Of a stretch of DNA of 48,378 bases, positions 9,063-18,097 are shown in pieces. Position numbers and translations under genes: made by a program. Positions within the stretch are counted from its first letter, which is position 1. Each line of letters starts with the position of its first letter. The DNA comes from Aurantimonas marianensis (GTDB lineage: Bacteria > Pseudomonadota > Alphaproteobacteria > Rhizobiales > Rhizobiaceae), in contig NZ_JALHBS010000031.1 of the NCBI RefSeq assembly GCF_024195285.1, positions 1-48,378 of the forward strand. The letters run 5' to 3'. The notes beneath the pieces were generated by a model. It saw only the letters and a program-made list of their open reading frames with translations, was not told the DNA's origin and searched no databases.

Positions 9063-10597
9063 TGGAGTTCGACGCCGCCTTTATCACGGGCCTGTTCCTG
9101 CATTCCTTCAGCCTCTGGTGGATCATCATCCCTGCCGTGCTGATCGGCATTGTCATGGGCGCGATTCCCGGCTTCGCCGCGCACAACACGATCATCATCC
9201 TGTTGCCGCTGACGCTCGCCCTCGATGTGGAAGTCGCCCTGGTGTTCATGGTCGCGCTTTACAGCGCCTCGCATCTCGGCGGTGGAATTCCGGCGATCCT
9301 GCTGAATATTCCGGGCACCGGCGGCGCGGCGGCGACTACCCTCGACGGCTACCAGATGACCAGGAATGGTCAGGCTAGCAAGGCGCTCGCGGTCTGTTTC
9401 GTGGCCTCTGTTGTCGGCGGACTGATCAGTTCGATCGCAACGCTTTTCGCGCTGCCGGCCCTGTCGCGCGTCGGCTACTACGTCCACAGCGTCGAGATGG
9501 TCGTGATCATGCTGTTCGGTCTGGCGCTGATCGCCTCGATCGCGGCGCGGGACATGTTGAAGGGCCTGATCGCGGGTGCCTTCGGACTGATGCTCGGCGC
9601 GATGGGCGCGGACCATATCTACGCGACGCCCCGCGGCACCTTCGGTTTCCTCGAGCTGTTCGACGGTGTGCCGCTGGTGCCCGCGCTGATCGGCCTCTTT
9701 GCCATCTCCGAGGCACTGGTGATGCTCGAGCAGAAATGGCTCGTCGATACCAAGGAGACGGCCGCCGTTCAGACCGCCACCTGGTCGAACAGCATGAGCG
9801 AGACTTTCCAGGCGTTCCGCAAATGGTGGCTGATCACCTGGACCAGCTTGCTCGGACTCGTCATTGGCGTGCTGCCGGGCGCCGGCGCCTCGATCGCGGC
9901 CTTCGTCGCCTACCAGCAGGCCCGACTGTTCTCCAAGACGCCGGAACGTTTCGGCACCGGGTTTTCGGATGGCGTCGCAGCGCCGGAAGCCGCCAATAAC
10001 GGCGTCACCACCGGAACGTTGGTGCCGCTCCTCGCCATCGGCGTACCGGGCGGCAGCACGGCGGCGGTCATGATGGTGGTACTGCAGTTCCACGGTTTCC
10101 CGTTTGGCCCGCGGCTGTTCGTGGAAGCCCCGGAACTGGCCTATGGCGTCATCACCGCGATGGCGGTGTCCTACGTCTTCATGCTGCTCACCATCGTCCC
10201 GATGGTCCGATACATGTCGCGGATCACCGTGGTGTCGACGATGTATCTCGCACCGATGATCGTCGCGTTCACGCTGGTCGGCGCCTTTGTGCCGCGCGGG
10301 TTCCTGTTCGATATGGGGATCGCCTTCGCCTTCGGTATTATCGGCTACATTGCGCGCAAGACCGGCTATCATGTCGCGGCCATTCTGATCGGGGTGATCC
10401 TGGGACCGCTGATCGAGCGCTCGTTCATCCTGGCCATGCGCATTTCCGGGAACGACCCGATGGTGATGTTCTCCTCGACCATTGGCAACATCCTCTGGGT
10501 TCTGCTGATTTTGAGCCTGCTGCTGCCTGTCGTCACGGCGCGTTGGCGCGACAGGAAAGCGAAGGCGGCGGAAACTCCGACGGGAGCAGGTCGATGA
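9062..10597 (+). CDS. tctA: Tripartite tricarboxylate transporter large membrane subunit TctA
   Basis: A 511-residue multi-spanning permease (about 12 helices) of the TctA/DUF112 family. It shows the glycine- and proline-rich motifs of the two inverted halves: GAIPGFAAHNTIIILLP near residue 36, and GVLPGAGASIAAFVAY near 270. A GGIPAILLNIPGTGGAAATTLDGY stretch lies near residue 80 and GVPGGSTAAVMM near 330. It forms the substrate channel with TctB and takes ligand from TctC, driven by an ion gradient. Length is normal. Its end overlaps the next gene by four bases (ATGA), tying the LVIVD-repeat protein to the transporter. Confidence 0.95.
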   Translation: MEFDAAFITGLFLHSFSLWWIIIPAVLIGIVMGAIPGFAAHNTIIILLPLTLALDVEVALVFMVALYSASHLGGGIPAILLNIPGTGGAAATTLDGYQMTRNGQASKALAVCFVASVVGGLISSIATLFALPALSRVGYYVHSVEMVVIMLFGLALIASIAARDMLKGLIAGAFGLMLGAMGADHIYATPRGTFGFLELFDGVPLVPALIGLFAISEALVMLEQKWLVDTKETAAVQTATWSNSMSETFQAFRKWWLITWTSLLGLVIGVLPGAGASIAAFVAYQQARLFSKTPERFGTGFSDGVAAPEAANNGVTTGTLVPLLAIGVPGGSTAAVMMVVLQFHGFPFGPRLFVEAPELAYGVITAMAVSYVFMLLTIVPMVRYMSRITVVSTMYLAPMIVAFTLVGAFVPRGFLFDMGIAFAFGIIGYIARKTGYHVAAILIGVILGPLIERSFILAMRISGNDPMVMFSSTIGNILWVLLILSLLLPVVTARWRDRKAKAAETPTGAGR

Positions 10598-11874
10598 GCC
10601 GGGCGGATCAACCGCTTTCCAACCGGGTACGCCAGATCGCGATGCTCGATATCCCCGGCGGCGGTCAGGTTGTGGTCGACGGCCACCACGTCTTCGTCGG
10701 ACACATGAAGCCGCCCTACGGCACCTCGATCATCGACGTCTCCGACCGGCGAAATCCGAAGGTCGTGGCGGACATTCGCCTGGAGACGGACGCCTCGCAC
10801 ACCCACAAGCTGCGTGTGGTCGGCGATTTGATGATCACCAATGTCGAGCAGAACGACCGTCATTTCAAACGGCGCGCCAAGGGTATCGCCGCCGCCGAGG
10901 CGGCGCTACGTGACGAGCTCGGCCGCGATCCGGGCGAGGCGGAGGTGGCGGCGCGGGTCGGCGTCGCGCCCGGCGACATGCCGCGACTGCGCAAGGCCGC
11001 GAACGAAAGCTATGACGAGGGTGGCTTCAAGATCTGGGACATTTCCGACCGGACCAAGCCCTCGTTGCTCGCCTACCAACGCACCCATGGCGTCGGCGTC
11101 CACCGTTTCGATGCCGACGCACGTTACGCCTACATCTCGACCGAGATGGAGGGCTATGTCGGCAATATCCTCGTCGTCTACGACCTGGCCGAGCCGGCCC
11201 GGCCGCGCGAGGTCGCGCGCTGGGCGCTGCCCGGCCAGCATGTGGCCGGCGGGGAGACGCCACATTGGCAGGGCCTGAAGAACCGCCTCCACCACGCCAT
11301 GCGCTGCGGCGACGAGTTATGGGCGGCGGTGTGGAACGCCGGAATCCGCGTTATCGACGCGACCGACATCACCGACCTCAGAACCGTCGGCGCCTATGAC
11401 TACCATCCGGCAATTCCGGAGCCGACCCATACCGTCATGCCGTTCGAGAATCCGATCGGTGGCCGGCGCATCGCCGCGGCGATCGATGAGGAGCACGACC
11501 ATTTGCACGGCCGGCTGCATGGGTTCCTCTGGCTGTTCGACGCGAGCGACCTGAGCGATCTCAAGCCGCTGTCGATCTTCAGCCTGGGCGAGCACGCCTC
11601 ACCCTACAGCGGCGCGCCAGGCAGGTTCGGCGCGCACCAGTTCCACGAGCGGCTGGATACGACCCTGATCTACGCCACCTGGTTCTCCGGAGGACTGCGG
11701 ATCATCGACGCCAAGGATCCCTCTTTGCCGGAAGAGGTCGGCTTCTTCATCCCCGAACCGCTCGGCGACGAGCCGAGCCCGCAGTCGAACGACGTGGCGG
11801 TCGGCGACGACGGCGTCATCTATCTGCTCGACCGCAATCGCGGCCTGCACATTTTGGAGTTCGAGGGGGCGTGA
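10594..11874 (+). CDS. LVIVD-repeat (beta-propeller-like) protein of unknown function
   Basis: A 426-residue protein built from beta-propeller-like LVIVD repeats. Repeat signatures include TSIIDVSDRRNPKVVADI (44-61), FKIWDISDRTKPSLLA (145-160), LVVYDLAEPARPREVA (193-208), IRVIDATDITDLRTVG (251-266), LWLFDASDLSDLKPLS (312-327) and LRIIDAKDPSLPEEVG (368-383). Histidine-rich patches (HTHKL 69-73; HDHLHGRLHG 301-310) could bind metal. No signal peptide or membrane segment is visible, so it is probably cytoplasmic. Between the first and second repeats is a helical insert (about 97-137) that resembles sigma-70 region 3. ATG 10594 overlaps the tctA stop and follows a GGAG; upstream in-frame starts lie inside tctA. 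A function in sensing or metabolising the transported compound is inferred from coupling only. Confidence 0.85.
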   Translation: MSRADQPLSNRVRQIAMLDIPGGGQVVVDGHHVFVGHMKPPYGTSIIDVSDRRNPKVVADIRLETDASHTHKLRVVGDLMITNVEQNDRHFKRRAKGIAAAEAALRDELGRDPGEAEVAARVGVAPGDMPRLRKAANESYDEGGFKIWDISDRTKPSLLAYQRTHGVGVHRFDADARYAYISTEMEGYVGNILVVYDLAEPARPREVARWALPGQHVAGGETPHWQGLKNRLHHAMRCGDELWAAVWNAGIRVIDATDITDLRTVGAYDYHPAIPEPTHTVMPFENPIGGRRIAAAIDEEHDHLHGRLHGFLWLFDASDLSDLKPLSIFSLGEHASPYSGAPGRFGAHQFHERLDTTLIYATWFSGGLRIIDAKDPSLPEEVGFFIPEPLGDEPSPQSNDVAVGDDGVIYLLDRNRGLHILEFEGA

Positions 11875-11901
11875 GGTCTTGAACGAAGGATCGGAGGCGA
11901 C

Positions 11902-12885
11902 ATGAAAACCCGGAAGCTCGGCGAACAGGGACTGACCGTCTCGGCCATCGGCCTCGGCTGCATGTCGATGACCGATATCTATGGTCCGGCGGATCGCGAG
12001 GAGTCGATCGCGACGATCCACTACGCGCTGGATCGTGGCGTCGACTTCATCGACACCTCCGACATGTACGCCAACGGCCGCAACGAGGAGCTGCTGGGCG
12101 CGGCGCTGGACGGCCGGCGGAAAGACGCCGTTCTCGCCACGAAATTCGGCAATCTGCGGCTCCCGGACGGCAAGACGGGTGTGAATGGCACGCCGGAATA
12201 CGCCCAAGCTGCCTGCGAGGAGAGTCTGAAGCGACTCGGAACCGAGGTGATCGATCTCTATTATCTGCATCGTGTCGATCCGAACGTGCCGATCGAGGAG
12301 ACGGTCGGCGCGATGGCGCGGCTCGTCGAGGCGGGCAAGGTCCGCTTCATCGGCCTCTCGGAGGCCGGTGCGTCGACGATTCGCCGCGCCCACGCCGTGC
12401 ATCCACTCAGCGCGGTCCAGACCGAATACTCCCTCTGGACCCGCGACGTGGAAGCGGAGATCCTCCCGGCCTGCCGCGAACTGGGCATCGGCTTCGTGGC
12501 CTATTCGCCGCTCGGGCGTGGGTTCTTGACCGGCGCGATCGGCGCCGAGGCCGATCTGGCGGAGAAGGACCGGCGTCGCGACATGCCGCGTTTTACCGGC
12601 GAGAACCTGGCGCGGAACCTCGGGCTGCTTGCGAGCCTGCGGACCTTAGCCGACACCCATGGTGCGACACCCGCGCAGGTGGCGCTGGCATGGCTCTTGT
12701 CGCGCGGCGAGGACATCGTGCCGATCCCGGGTACCAAGCGGCCCCAACGGATCGACGAGAATGCCGCGGCGCTCGATCTCACCCTCGGCGACAGCGAGCT
12801 GGCGCAACTCGACGCGACCTTCCCGCCCGATGCGGCTGCTGGCCTGCGCTATCCGGAACCACAGATGAAGCGGCTCGGCATCTGA
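11902..12885 (+). CDS. Aldo/keto reductase
   Basis: A 327-residue NADPH-dependent oxidoreductase with the TIM-barrel fold. The catalytic tetrad of the family is present: Asp51 and Tyr56 (in DTSDMY), Lys81 (in ATKFG) and His123 (in YYLHR). The C-terminal cofactor segment [17 protein letters not shown] (about 275-291) matches the phosphate-binding loop of AKR13-like enzymes. It would reduce an aldehyde or ketone, or oxidise an alcohol, in the pathway served by the operon. GGAGG sits just before ATG 11902, and the gene starts 27 bases after the LVIVD gene. The substrate is unknown. Confidence 0.95.
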   Translation: MKTRKLGEQGLTVSAIGLGCMSMTDIYGPADREESIATIHYALDRGVDFIDTSDMYANGRNEELLGAALDGRRKDAVLATKFGNLRLPDGKTGVNGTPEYAQAACEESLKRLGTEVIDLYYLHRVDPNVPIEETVGAMARLVEAGKVRFIGLSEAGASTIRRAHAVHPLSAVQTEYSLWTRDVEAEILPACRELGIGFVAYSPLGRGFLTGAIGAEADLAEKDRRRDMPRFTGENLARNLGLLASLRTLADTHGATPAQVALAWLLSRGEDIVPIPGTKRPQRIDENAAALDLTLGDSELAQLDATFPPDAAAGLRYPEPQMKRLGI

Positions 12886-12921
12886 GCCGACCGAATGATC
12901 CCCAACCATCAGGAACAAGAC

Positions 12922-13848
12922 ATGCAGGACGATATTCGCGCGACGACGAAGACCGAAGGCAAGGAACACCGCACGACATCGAACGGCCAGGAGGTTTTCG
13001 TCTGGGAGAAGCCGAGCGTGGGCGAGGGCCCGGTCCGGGGCACGATCTTGTTCGTGCACGGCTCCTCGATGGCCAGCCAGCCCACCTTCGACCTGCAGGT
13101 CGACGGCATGCCGGAAGCCTCGGTGATGGACTGGTTTGCCAGCCGCGGCTTCAACACCTGGTGTTTTGACTGCCGCGGCTATGGCCGTTCCTACAAGGGC
13201 GAGGACGTTTTAGCGACGATCGCCGACGGTGCCGACGATGCCAAGGCGGTCTCCGATTTCATCATCGAGCGCGGCGAGAAGGGACCGCTGCTAGTCTACG
13301 GCATTTCGTCCGGCGCGCTTCGCGCGGCGACGTTTGCCGAACGCCACCCCGATTGCGTCAGTCGCCTCGCGCTCGATGCGATGGTCTGGACCGGCGAGGG
13401 CAGTCCGACGCTGGAGCAGCGGCGCAAGAAGATCGACGCCTGGCGTGGGACCGTCCGCCGTCCGGTCGACCAGGAATTCATGTGGTCGATCTTTAATCGC
13501 GACCATCCTGGCACCGTCCATGAACGCTTCGCACAGCCCTTCATCGATCAGGTGTTGGCGCTCGACGACTCGATGCCGAACGGCACCTATATCGACATGT
13601 GTACAAGGCTGCCGCTGGTCGATCCGGAAAAACTGGAGGCGGCGACGATCGTCATGCGCGGCGAGTTCGACGGCATCGCCGGCGTCGATGATCTGCTCGC
13701 CTTCTTCAAGCGGTTGCCGAACGCGGACAAGGAGTTCGCGTTCATGAAGGGCATCTCGCATGCGTCCTTCACCCAGAAGAACTTCCTGATCGCCTATCAG
13801 ATCCTGCACGGCTTCTTCACGCGGCCTGCATCGGACTATCACGGCTGA
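12922..13848 (+). CDS. Alpha/beta hydrolase
   Basis: A 308-residue serine hydrolase with a complete triad: Ser129 in GISSG, Asp250 in GEFDG and His280 in ISHAS. The oxyanion-hole region is HGSS (46-49). No signal peptide is seen, so it is cytoplasmic. A lid insertion lies between about residues 155 and 240. In this operon it would cleave an ester, lactone or C-C bond of the imported compound or an intermediate. ATG 12922 is preferred because AGGA lies 7 bases upstream; an in-frame ATG at 12895 adds nine residues but has no clear ribosome site. Confidence 0.92.
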   Translation: MQDDIRATTKTEGKEHRTTSNGQEVFVWEKPSVGEGPVRGTILFVHGSSMASQPTFDLQVDGMPEASVMDWFASRGFNTWCFDCRGYGRSYKGEDVLATIADGADDAKAVSDFIIERGEKGPLLVYGISSGALRAATFAERHPDCVSRLALDAMVWTGEGSPTLEQRRKKIDAWRGTVRRPVDQEFMWSIFNRDHPGTVHERFAQPFIDQVLALDDSMPNGTYIDMCTRLPLVDPEKLEAATIVMRGEFDGIAGVDDLLAFFKRLPNADKEFAFMKGISHASFTQKNFLIAYQILHGFFTRPASDYHG

Positions 13849-13892
13849 ACTCCCCGGCGAACAAGCAGACACTGGATAGGAAACCCGGCACG

Positions 13893-14721
13893 ATGAAGTT
13901 CATACGGTATGCAAAGAACGGCGAATCCAGGATCGGCGTCGTTGAGAATCAGATGGTGCGGGCGATCGAGCCGGCTGTCTCCGACATGGTGGAACTGATC
14001 GAGAATTACGATCGGCTTCGCGGCGAAATCCACGCCGTGGGCGACCCGATGCCGCTCGACAGCGTGGCGATCGAAGCGCCGATCCCGGCACCGCGCCGCA
14101 ACATCTTTTGCGTCGGCAAGAATTATCACGCACACGCCAAGGAATTTTCCCAGAGCGGCTTCGAGGCCGGCGCGGTGGCGGGAGCCGAGATCGACGACTT
14201 TCCAGCCGTCTTTACCAAGCCGGCCTCATGCGTGGTGGGAACGGGCGCCATCGTGGATCTGCATAGCGACGTCACCCAGTCCGTCGATTACGAGATCGAG
14301 CTCGCCCTGGTGATCGGCAAGGGCGGCCGCAACATCCCCAAGGCCAAGGCTTACGAGCACATCTGGGGCTACATGATCGTCAACGACGTGACCGCGCGCG
14401 ACCGCCAGAAACAGCACAAGCAGTGGTTTCTCGGCAAGGCACTCGACACCTTCTGCCCGATGGGACCTTGGATCGCCACCGCGGACGAGGGTGAACGGCG
14501 AGGTCCGGCAGCAGGCGAACACCAGCGACCTGATCTTCGACATCCCTAGCCTCGTCGAGACGATTTCGGCCGGTCTGACCCTGGTGCCCGGCGACATCAT
14601 CGCCACCGGTACGCCGGTTGGTGTCGGGATCGGCTTCAAGCCACCGCGATTCCTCAAGCCCGGTGACACCGTGCGCATGAGCATTACGGGGCTCGGCACG
14701 CTCGAAAACAGCTTCCAGTAG
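13893..14721 (+). pseudogene. Fumarylacetoacetate hydrolase (FAH)-family gene, disrupted by internal deletion and frameshift
   Basis: The first part (13893 to about 14490) encodes the N-terminal cap and the start of the FAH barrel, including FCVGKNYHAHAKEF and the acidic metal-site strand YEIELALVIG. It then leaves frame after PWIATADE and stops at 14549. The second part, in another frame from about 14491 (VNGEVRQQANTSDLIFDIP), continues the same fold through the GDIIATGTPVGVG signature to a TAG at 14719-14721. About ten codons that normally separate ADE from VNGEVRQ are absent, so this looks like a small out-of-frame deletion rather than one missing base. GTG 14491 is the only nearby restart, but GAGG abuts it with no spacing. 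Intact relatives are hydratases, isomerases or decarboxylases of 2-keto/diketo acids. Sequencing error remains possible. Confidence 0.85.
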
Positions 14722-14739
14722 GTTCGAGGGCGCAGCCTG

Positions 14740-15495
14740 ATGCTGAGCGGACCGCTCGCCCTGGCCGGGCTCGCCGTGCTGGTTCTCGGCACGTCGTTCC
14801 TCAGCGGCGTTTTCGGCATCGCCGGCGGCATGGTCCTGATGGGCGGGCTTCTGTTCCTGATGCCCGTCCCGGCCGCGATGATCCTGCACGGCGTCACGCA
14901 GTTAGCCGCCAATGGCTGGCGGGCAGTGCTATGGTGGCGCTACATCGATTTCTGGGTCGTGGCGCGGTTCGCCGCCGGATCGGCGGCGGCGTTGGGGCTG
15001 TTTTCGTTTCTCCTGCTGGTACCGGATCGCGCCACCGTGCTGATCTGCCTCGGGCTGGTGCCTTTCATGGCCTTCGCCCTGCCCCAGCGCTACGCCCCCC
15101 ACGCCCGCCGGCGTGGCGCCGCCGAATTTGCCGGCTTTGTCGGAACCGGCCTGCAGTTTGTCTCGGGCGTGTCGGGACCGCTCCTCGACGCATTTCTCGT
15201 CCGTATGCCCGTCGATCGCCGCATCATCGTGGCCAGCAAATCGGCCTGTCAGGTCTTGGCCCATGGCATGAAGCTGGTCTATTTCGGCGTCATCGTAACG
15301 GCGGGAGATGGCGTTGTCTCGCCCTGGCTGTTGCTGATGGGCGCGGGCCTGGCGGTGGTCGGTACCTCGCTGGCCCGCACCGTCCTCGATCGGATCACCG
15401 ACCGCCAGTATCGAACCTGGACCAAGGCCATCGTGCTGGGGATCGGCACGGTCTATCTCGTCCAAGGACTCGCGATCCTTGCCGCCCCAGGTTAG
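14740..15495 (+). CDS. Sulfite exporter TauE/SafE family permease
   Basis: A 251-residue membrane protein with about eight helices. The N-terminal glycine-rich helix (SFLSGVFGIAGGMVLMGG, about 19-36) and a second glycine-rich segment near 138-150 are the two pseudo-repeats of TauE/SafE proteins. These proteins move anions such as sulfite, sulfoacetate or other small organic acids. As the last gene of the catabolic operon it may export an end product or an inorganic anion released by the pathway. GAGGG precedes ATG 14740, which lies 18 bases after the stop of the broken FAH gene. Confidence 0.9.
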   Translation: MLSGPLALAGLAVLVLGTSFLSGVFGIAGGMVLMGGLLFLMPVPAAMILHGVTQLAANGWRAVLWWRYIDFWVVARFAAGSAAALGLFSFLLLVPDRATVLICLGLVPFMAFALPQRYAPHARRRGAAEFAGFVGTGLQFVSGVSGPLLDAFLVRMPVDRRIIVASKSACQVLAHGMKLVYFGVIVTAGDGVVSPWLLLMGAGLAVVGTSLARTVLDRITDRQYRTWTKAIVLGIGTVYLVQGLAILAAPG

Positions 15496-15612
15496 GGATG
15501 TGCGTACTTCGAAACGAGGTCGAAAATCCGCCGGTTAGGATTGCACTCGATTTTTAGGGGCAACCTCCTCAGCACCGGCACGATCGCATCGCTCCTAGCG
15601 AGGGCTTGTCTT

Positions 15613-15632
15613 CGGCGTCAAGCGCGACGCCG
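15613..15632. terminator. Candidate hairpin downstream of comEC
   Basis: CGGCGTC, a 6-base loop and GACGCCG form a 7-base-pair stem about 20 bases beyond the comEC stop. Neither side has a T-run, so it may only mark the transcript end or act with Rho. The rest of the gap (15496-15653) shows no gene. Confidence 0.35.
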
Positions 15633-15653
15633 CAGCGGTTCCTGACGGACCCT

Positions 15654-17984
15654 TCATTCGCTGTCGGCCGAACCCGCCTCCTCTTCCCGCCGCGGGGCTG
15701 TCGCGGAGATCTTCGCCGCCGGCTTGCGCCAGTATTCCGGCCACGGCGCCAGCCGATGGCGATTCCATTCGGCCGGCGGGTCCGCGATCGCTTGATCGAC
15801 GATCGGCCTGCCGGACAGAGCGTCGCGCCGGATCGCCAGCGAGCCGGTTCGCCGCAGGGTTCGCAACGTCACCAGGACCGCGCCCGAGCGGCAGGCGGAC
15901 AGGCGGATCGCGCGGGCGACGATGGCAATGTCGCCGCCATCGCACGCGATGCCGGTCTTCTCGTAATCGTCCGTCCAGACGACCTTCAACCCGTCGCGGG
16001 TCTCGAAGCGGCAAAGCGCTTCGTCGCAATCGGCCCCGATACGCCGGCGCGGTTTCCGGTTGGTCGACGGCCTCCCCCTCGCCTCGAACGCCCGCTCCCA
16101 TTGCGCGGCGATGAAATCGTTCGCTCGTCCGCGCAGAAAGGCGAGTTGCCCGTCCTCGGCGATCAGTGCCACCTCCTTGCCGTCCTCGAATATGAGGAGC
16201 TCAGGCGGCGGCACGCGGTCCGGTGCAGCCGCTAGTCCGGCGAGCGCCAACGGAACCGCCACATAGCGTAGGCGGCTCGCGAAGTATGAGCCCGCCAGGA
16301 TGGCCGCCGTCAACAGAGCCAACCCCGTGGCCGTGGTCAGGCCGATCGCCTGATCCGGCAAGCGCTCGTAGACGAAGCGCGCGATCTCAAGGACGACGCC
16401 GATGCCGTAGCCCATCGCCTGAAACGCCCATGCGTCGACACCGAACGGCATCGCCAATGAGCCGATCAGCGCCAGTGGCATGATCCAGAGGGTGAATAGC
16501 GGCATGGTCAAGACGTTGGCGACGAGGCCGAACGTTGACAGGCGATGGAAATGGTATGCCGCATAGGGCGCCGTGGCGGTTCCGGCGATCAGCGAGGTCA
16601 TCGCGATCGCCGCGAACGCCAAGAGAATGCGACGCCCCCAGGCCCGGCTTCCCGGTGGGACCGCGGACGACCGCGTCCGGCGCCGCGAAAGGGCCGCGTA
16701 ACCGCCGATAAGTGCCACCGTCGCGGCGAAACTCATCTGGAAGCTGGCGGTCATCACCGCGTGCGGCGTCAGTGCAATCACGACGATGGCGGCGATCGAA
16801 ACGTTGCGGAGCGTCAGAGCCGGGCGATCGAGCAGGACGGCGGTGAGCATGATGGCAAGCATGATGAAGGCGCGCTGCGTCGCGATATTCGCGCCCGACA
16901 GTGCGAGATAGAACGCGGCAACGATAAGCGCGGCGACAGCAGCGATTTTCTTGATGGGAAATCGCAACGCGACCGCCGGCACGAGCGCGAACATCGAGCG
17001 GACGAGGAGCATGGCGAATCCCGCGACGATCGCCATGTGCAAACCGGAAATCGAAAGCACATGGGCGAGCCCGGTTCCGCGCAGCCACTCCTCCGCCTCG
17101 TCCGGAATCCCGGTCCGTTCGCCTGTGACGAGCGCGGCGGCGATGCCGCCCTCCGCTCCGCCGATGATCTGGCTGATGCGTTCGGTCATGGCCAGGCGAA
17201 CCGTCGAGAGACGGTTTCGGAACCACGCGCCGAAACCGTTTCGCGACGCCGTGCCCAAGATGTCAGGCACGGGCGGTTCTGGCGCTCCCAGGGAGAAGCC
17301 GTACGCGCCGATCCCGTTGAAGAACGGCGCGAAGGCGAAATCGTGGGAGCCCGGAAAAGCAGGACCGGACGGCGGCCGCAGGCGGACGAGGCCGCGGAAG
17401 TCGCCGCCGGGCGAAATCGGGGCGTGGCGGCTGCCGACGACGATCCGCACCCGTTCCGGCGGGCGCGAAAGGACCGGCCGTTCGGTCGAGGCGATGTCGA
17501 TCACATATCGATAACGACCGCTGTCGGTGCGCTCACGTGATACCACGGTGCCGGCGATCCGCACCGTCGCCTCGCCCGAGAACAACGTCGTGTCCGTGCG
17601 TTCGATCTCGGTCATGGCCAAGGCGGCGCCGGCAAGGACGAAGCCGGCGCAAACCAGCGACGGGCGAAGCACCGGCCGCCCCGGAACGCGGACGGCGAGC
17701 GCCAGAAGCGCGATCGAAGCGATGGCGGCGACCGCCAGACCGGGGCGCCAACCGATGCCGTAAACGATTACCACCCCGACCATCAGGCCGATTGCGATCA
17801 GATGAAAGCCGGAGCGATGGCGGGTCTCGTCCTCCAATTGCATGGCCAACCAGCCGGCGGTAATCGCTCCCCATTCGGCGCGGGGCGGCGGCCGGCGCCC
17901 GCGCCACGCTCTGAAGCGGGCGGAACGGGCACGCCGTCCCTTCTGCTCCTTCGCGCTGTCGTCCTGATCGGCGGCTGTGTCCAT
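15654..17984 (-). CDS. comEC: ComEC/Rec2-family DNA uptake channel protein
   Basis: A 776-residue inner-membrane protein. It has an N-terminal DUF4131 region with two helices and an OB-like domain (about 60-240), the multi-helix Competence domain with the signature [15 protein letters not shown] (about 312-326), and a C-terminal soluble region (about 590-776). The C-terminal part corresponds to the metallo-beta-lactamase-like domain of ComEC but shows no HxHxDH metal motif, so nuclease activity is unlikely there. In competent bacteria the family transports single-stranded DNA; no other competence gene lies in this window. GGAG is 6 bases before ATG 17984. It is divergent from gltX, 113 bases away. 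Confidence 0.93.
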   Translation of the reverse strand: MDTAADQDDSAKEQKGRRARSARFRAWRGRRPPPRAEWGAITAGWLAMQLEDETRHRSGFHLIAIGLMVGVVIVYGIGWRPGLAVAAIASIALLALAVRVPGRPVLRPSLVCAGFVLAGAALAMTEIERTDTTLFSGEATVRIAGTVVSRERTDSGRYRYVIDIASTERPVLSRPPERVRIVVGSRHAPISPGGDFRGLVRLRPPSGPAFPGSHDFAFAPFFNGIGAYGFSLGAPEPPVPDILGTASRNGFGAWFRNRLSTVRLAMTERISQIIGGAEGGIAAALVTGERTGIPDEAEEWLRGTGLAHVLSISGLHMAIVAGFAMLLVRSMFALVPAVALRFPIKKIAAVAALIVAAFYLALSGANIATQRAFIMLAIMLTAVLLDRPALTLRNVSIAAIVVIALTPHAVMTASFQMSFAATVALIGGYAALSRRRTRSSAVPPGSRAWGRRILLAFAAIAMTSLIAGTATAPYAAYHFHRLSTFGLVANVLTMPLFTLWIMPLALIGSLAMPFGVDAWAFQAMGYGIGVVLEIARFVYERLPDQAIGLTTATGLALLTAAILAGSYFASRLRYVAVPLALAGLAAAPDRVPPPELLIFEDGKEVALIAEDGQLAFLRGRANDFIAAQWERAFEARGRPSTNRKPRRRIGADCDEALCRFETRDGLKVVWTDDYEKTGIACDGGDIAIVARAIRLSACRSGAVLVTLRTLRRTGSLAIRRDALSGRPIVDQAIADPPAEWNRHRLAPWPEYWRKPAAKISATAPRREEEAGSADSE

Positions 17985-18097
17985 CGGCTCCGGGTCCCGT
18001 CGCCTTGTCTCTCCCCTCGCCTATGCTACACAGCCGACAGGCGAAAGCGATCACCCGCGATCGCCCAATCTGCCCTGACTTTTCGATCGGAGACGCC

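Noticed and set aside
8870-10372. Minus-strand open frame of 500 codons opposite tctA
   Set aside because: Same reason: antisense to a well-supported membrane protein gene, with an unnatural Arg/Asp/His/Gln-rich composition and no recognisable domain.
14491-14721. The 3' part of the FAH gene as an independent gene starting at GTG 14491
   Set aside because: It begins in the middle of the barrel and GAGG abuts the GTG with no spacing; it is better read as the downstream fragment of a disrupted gene.
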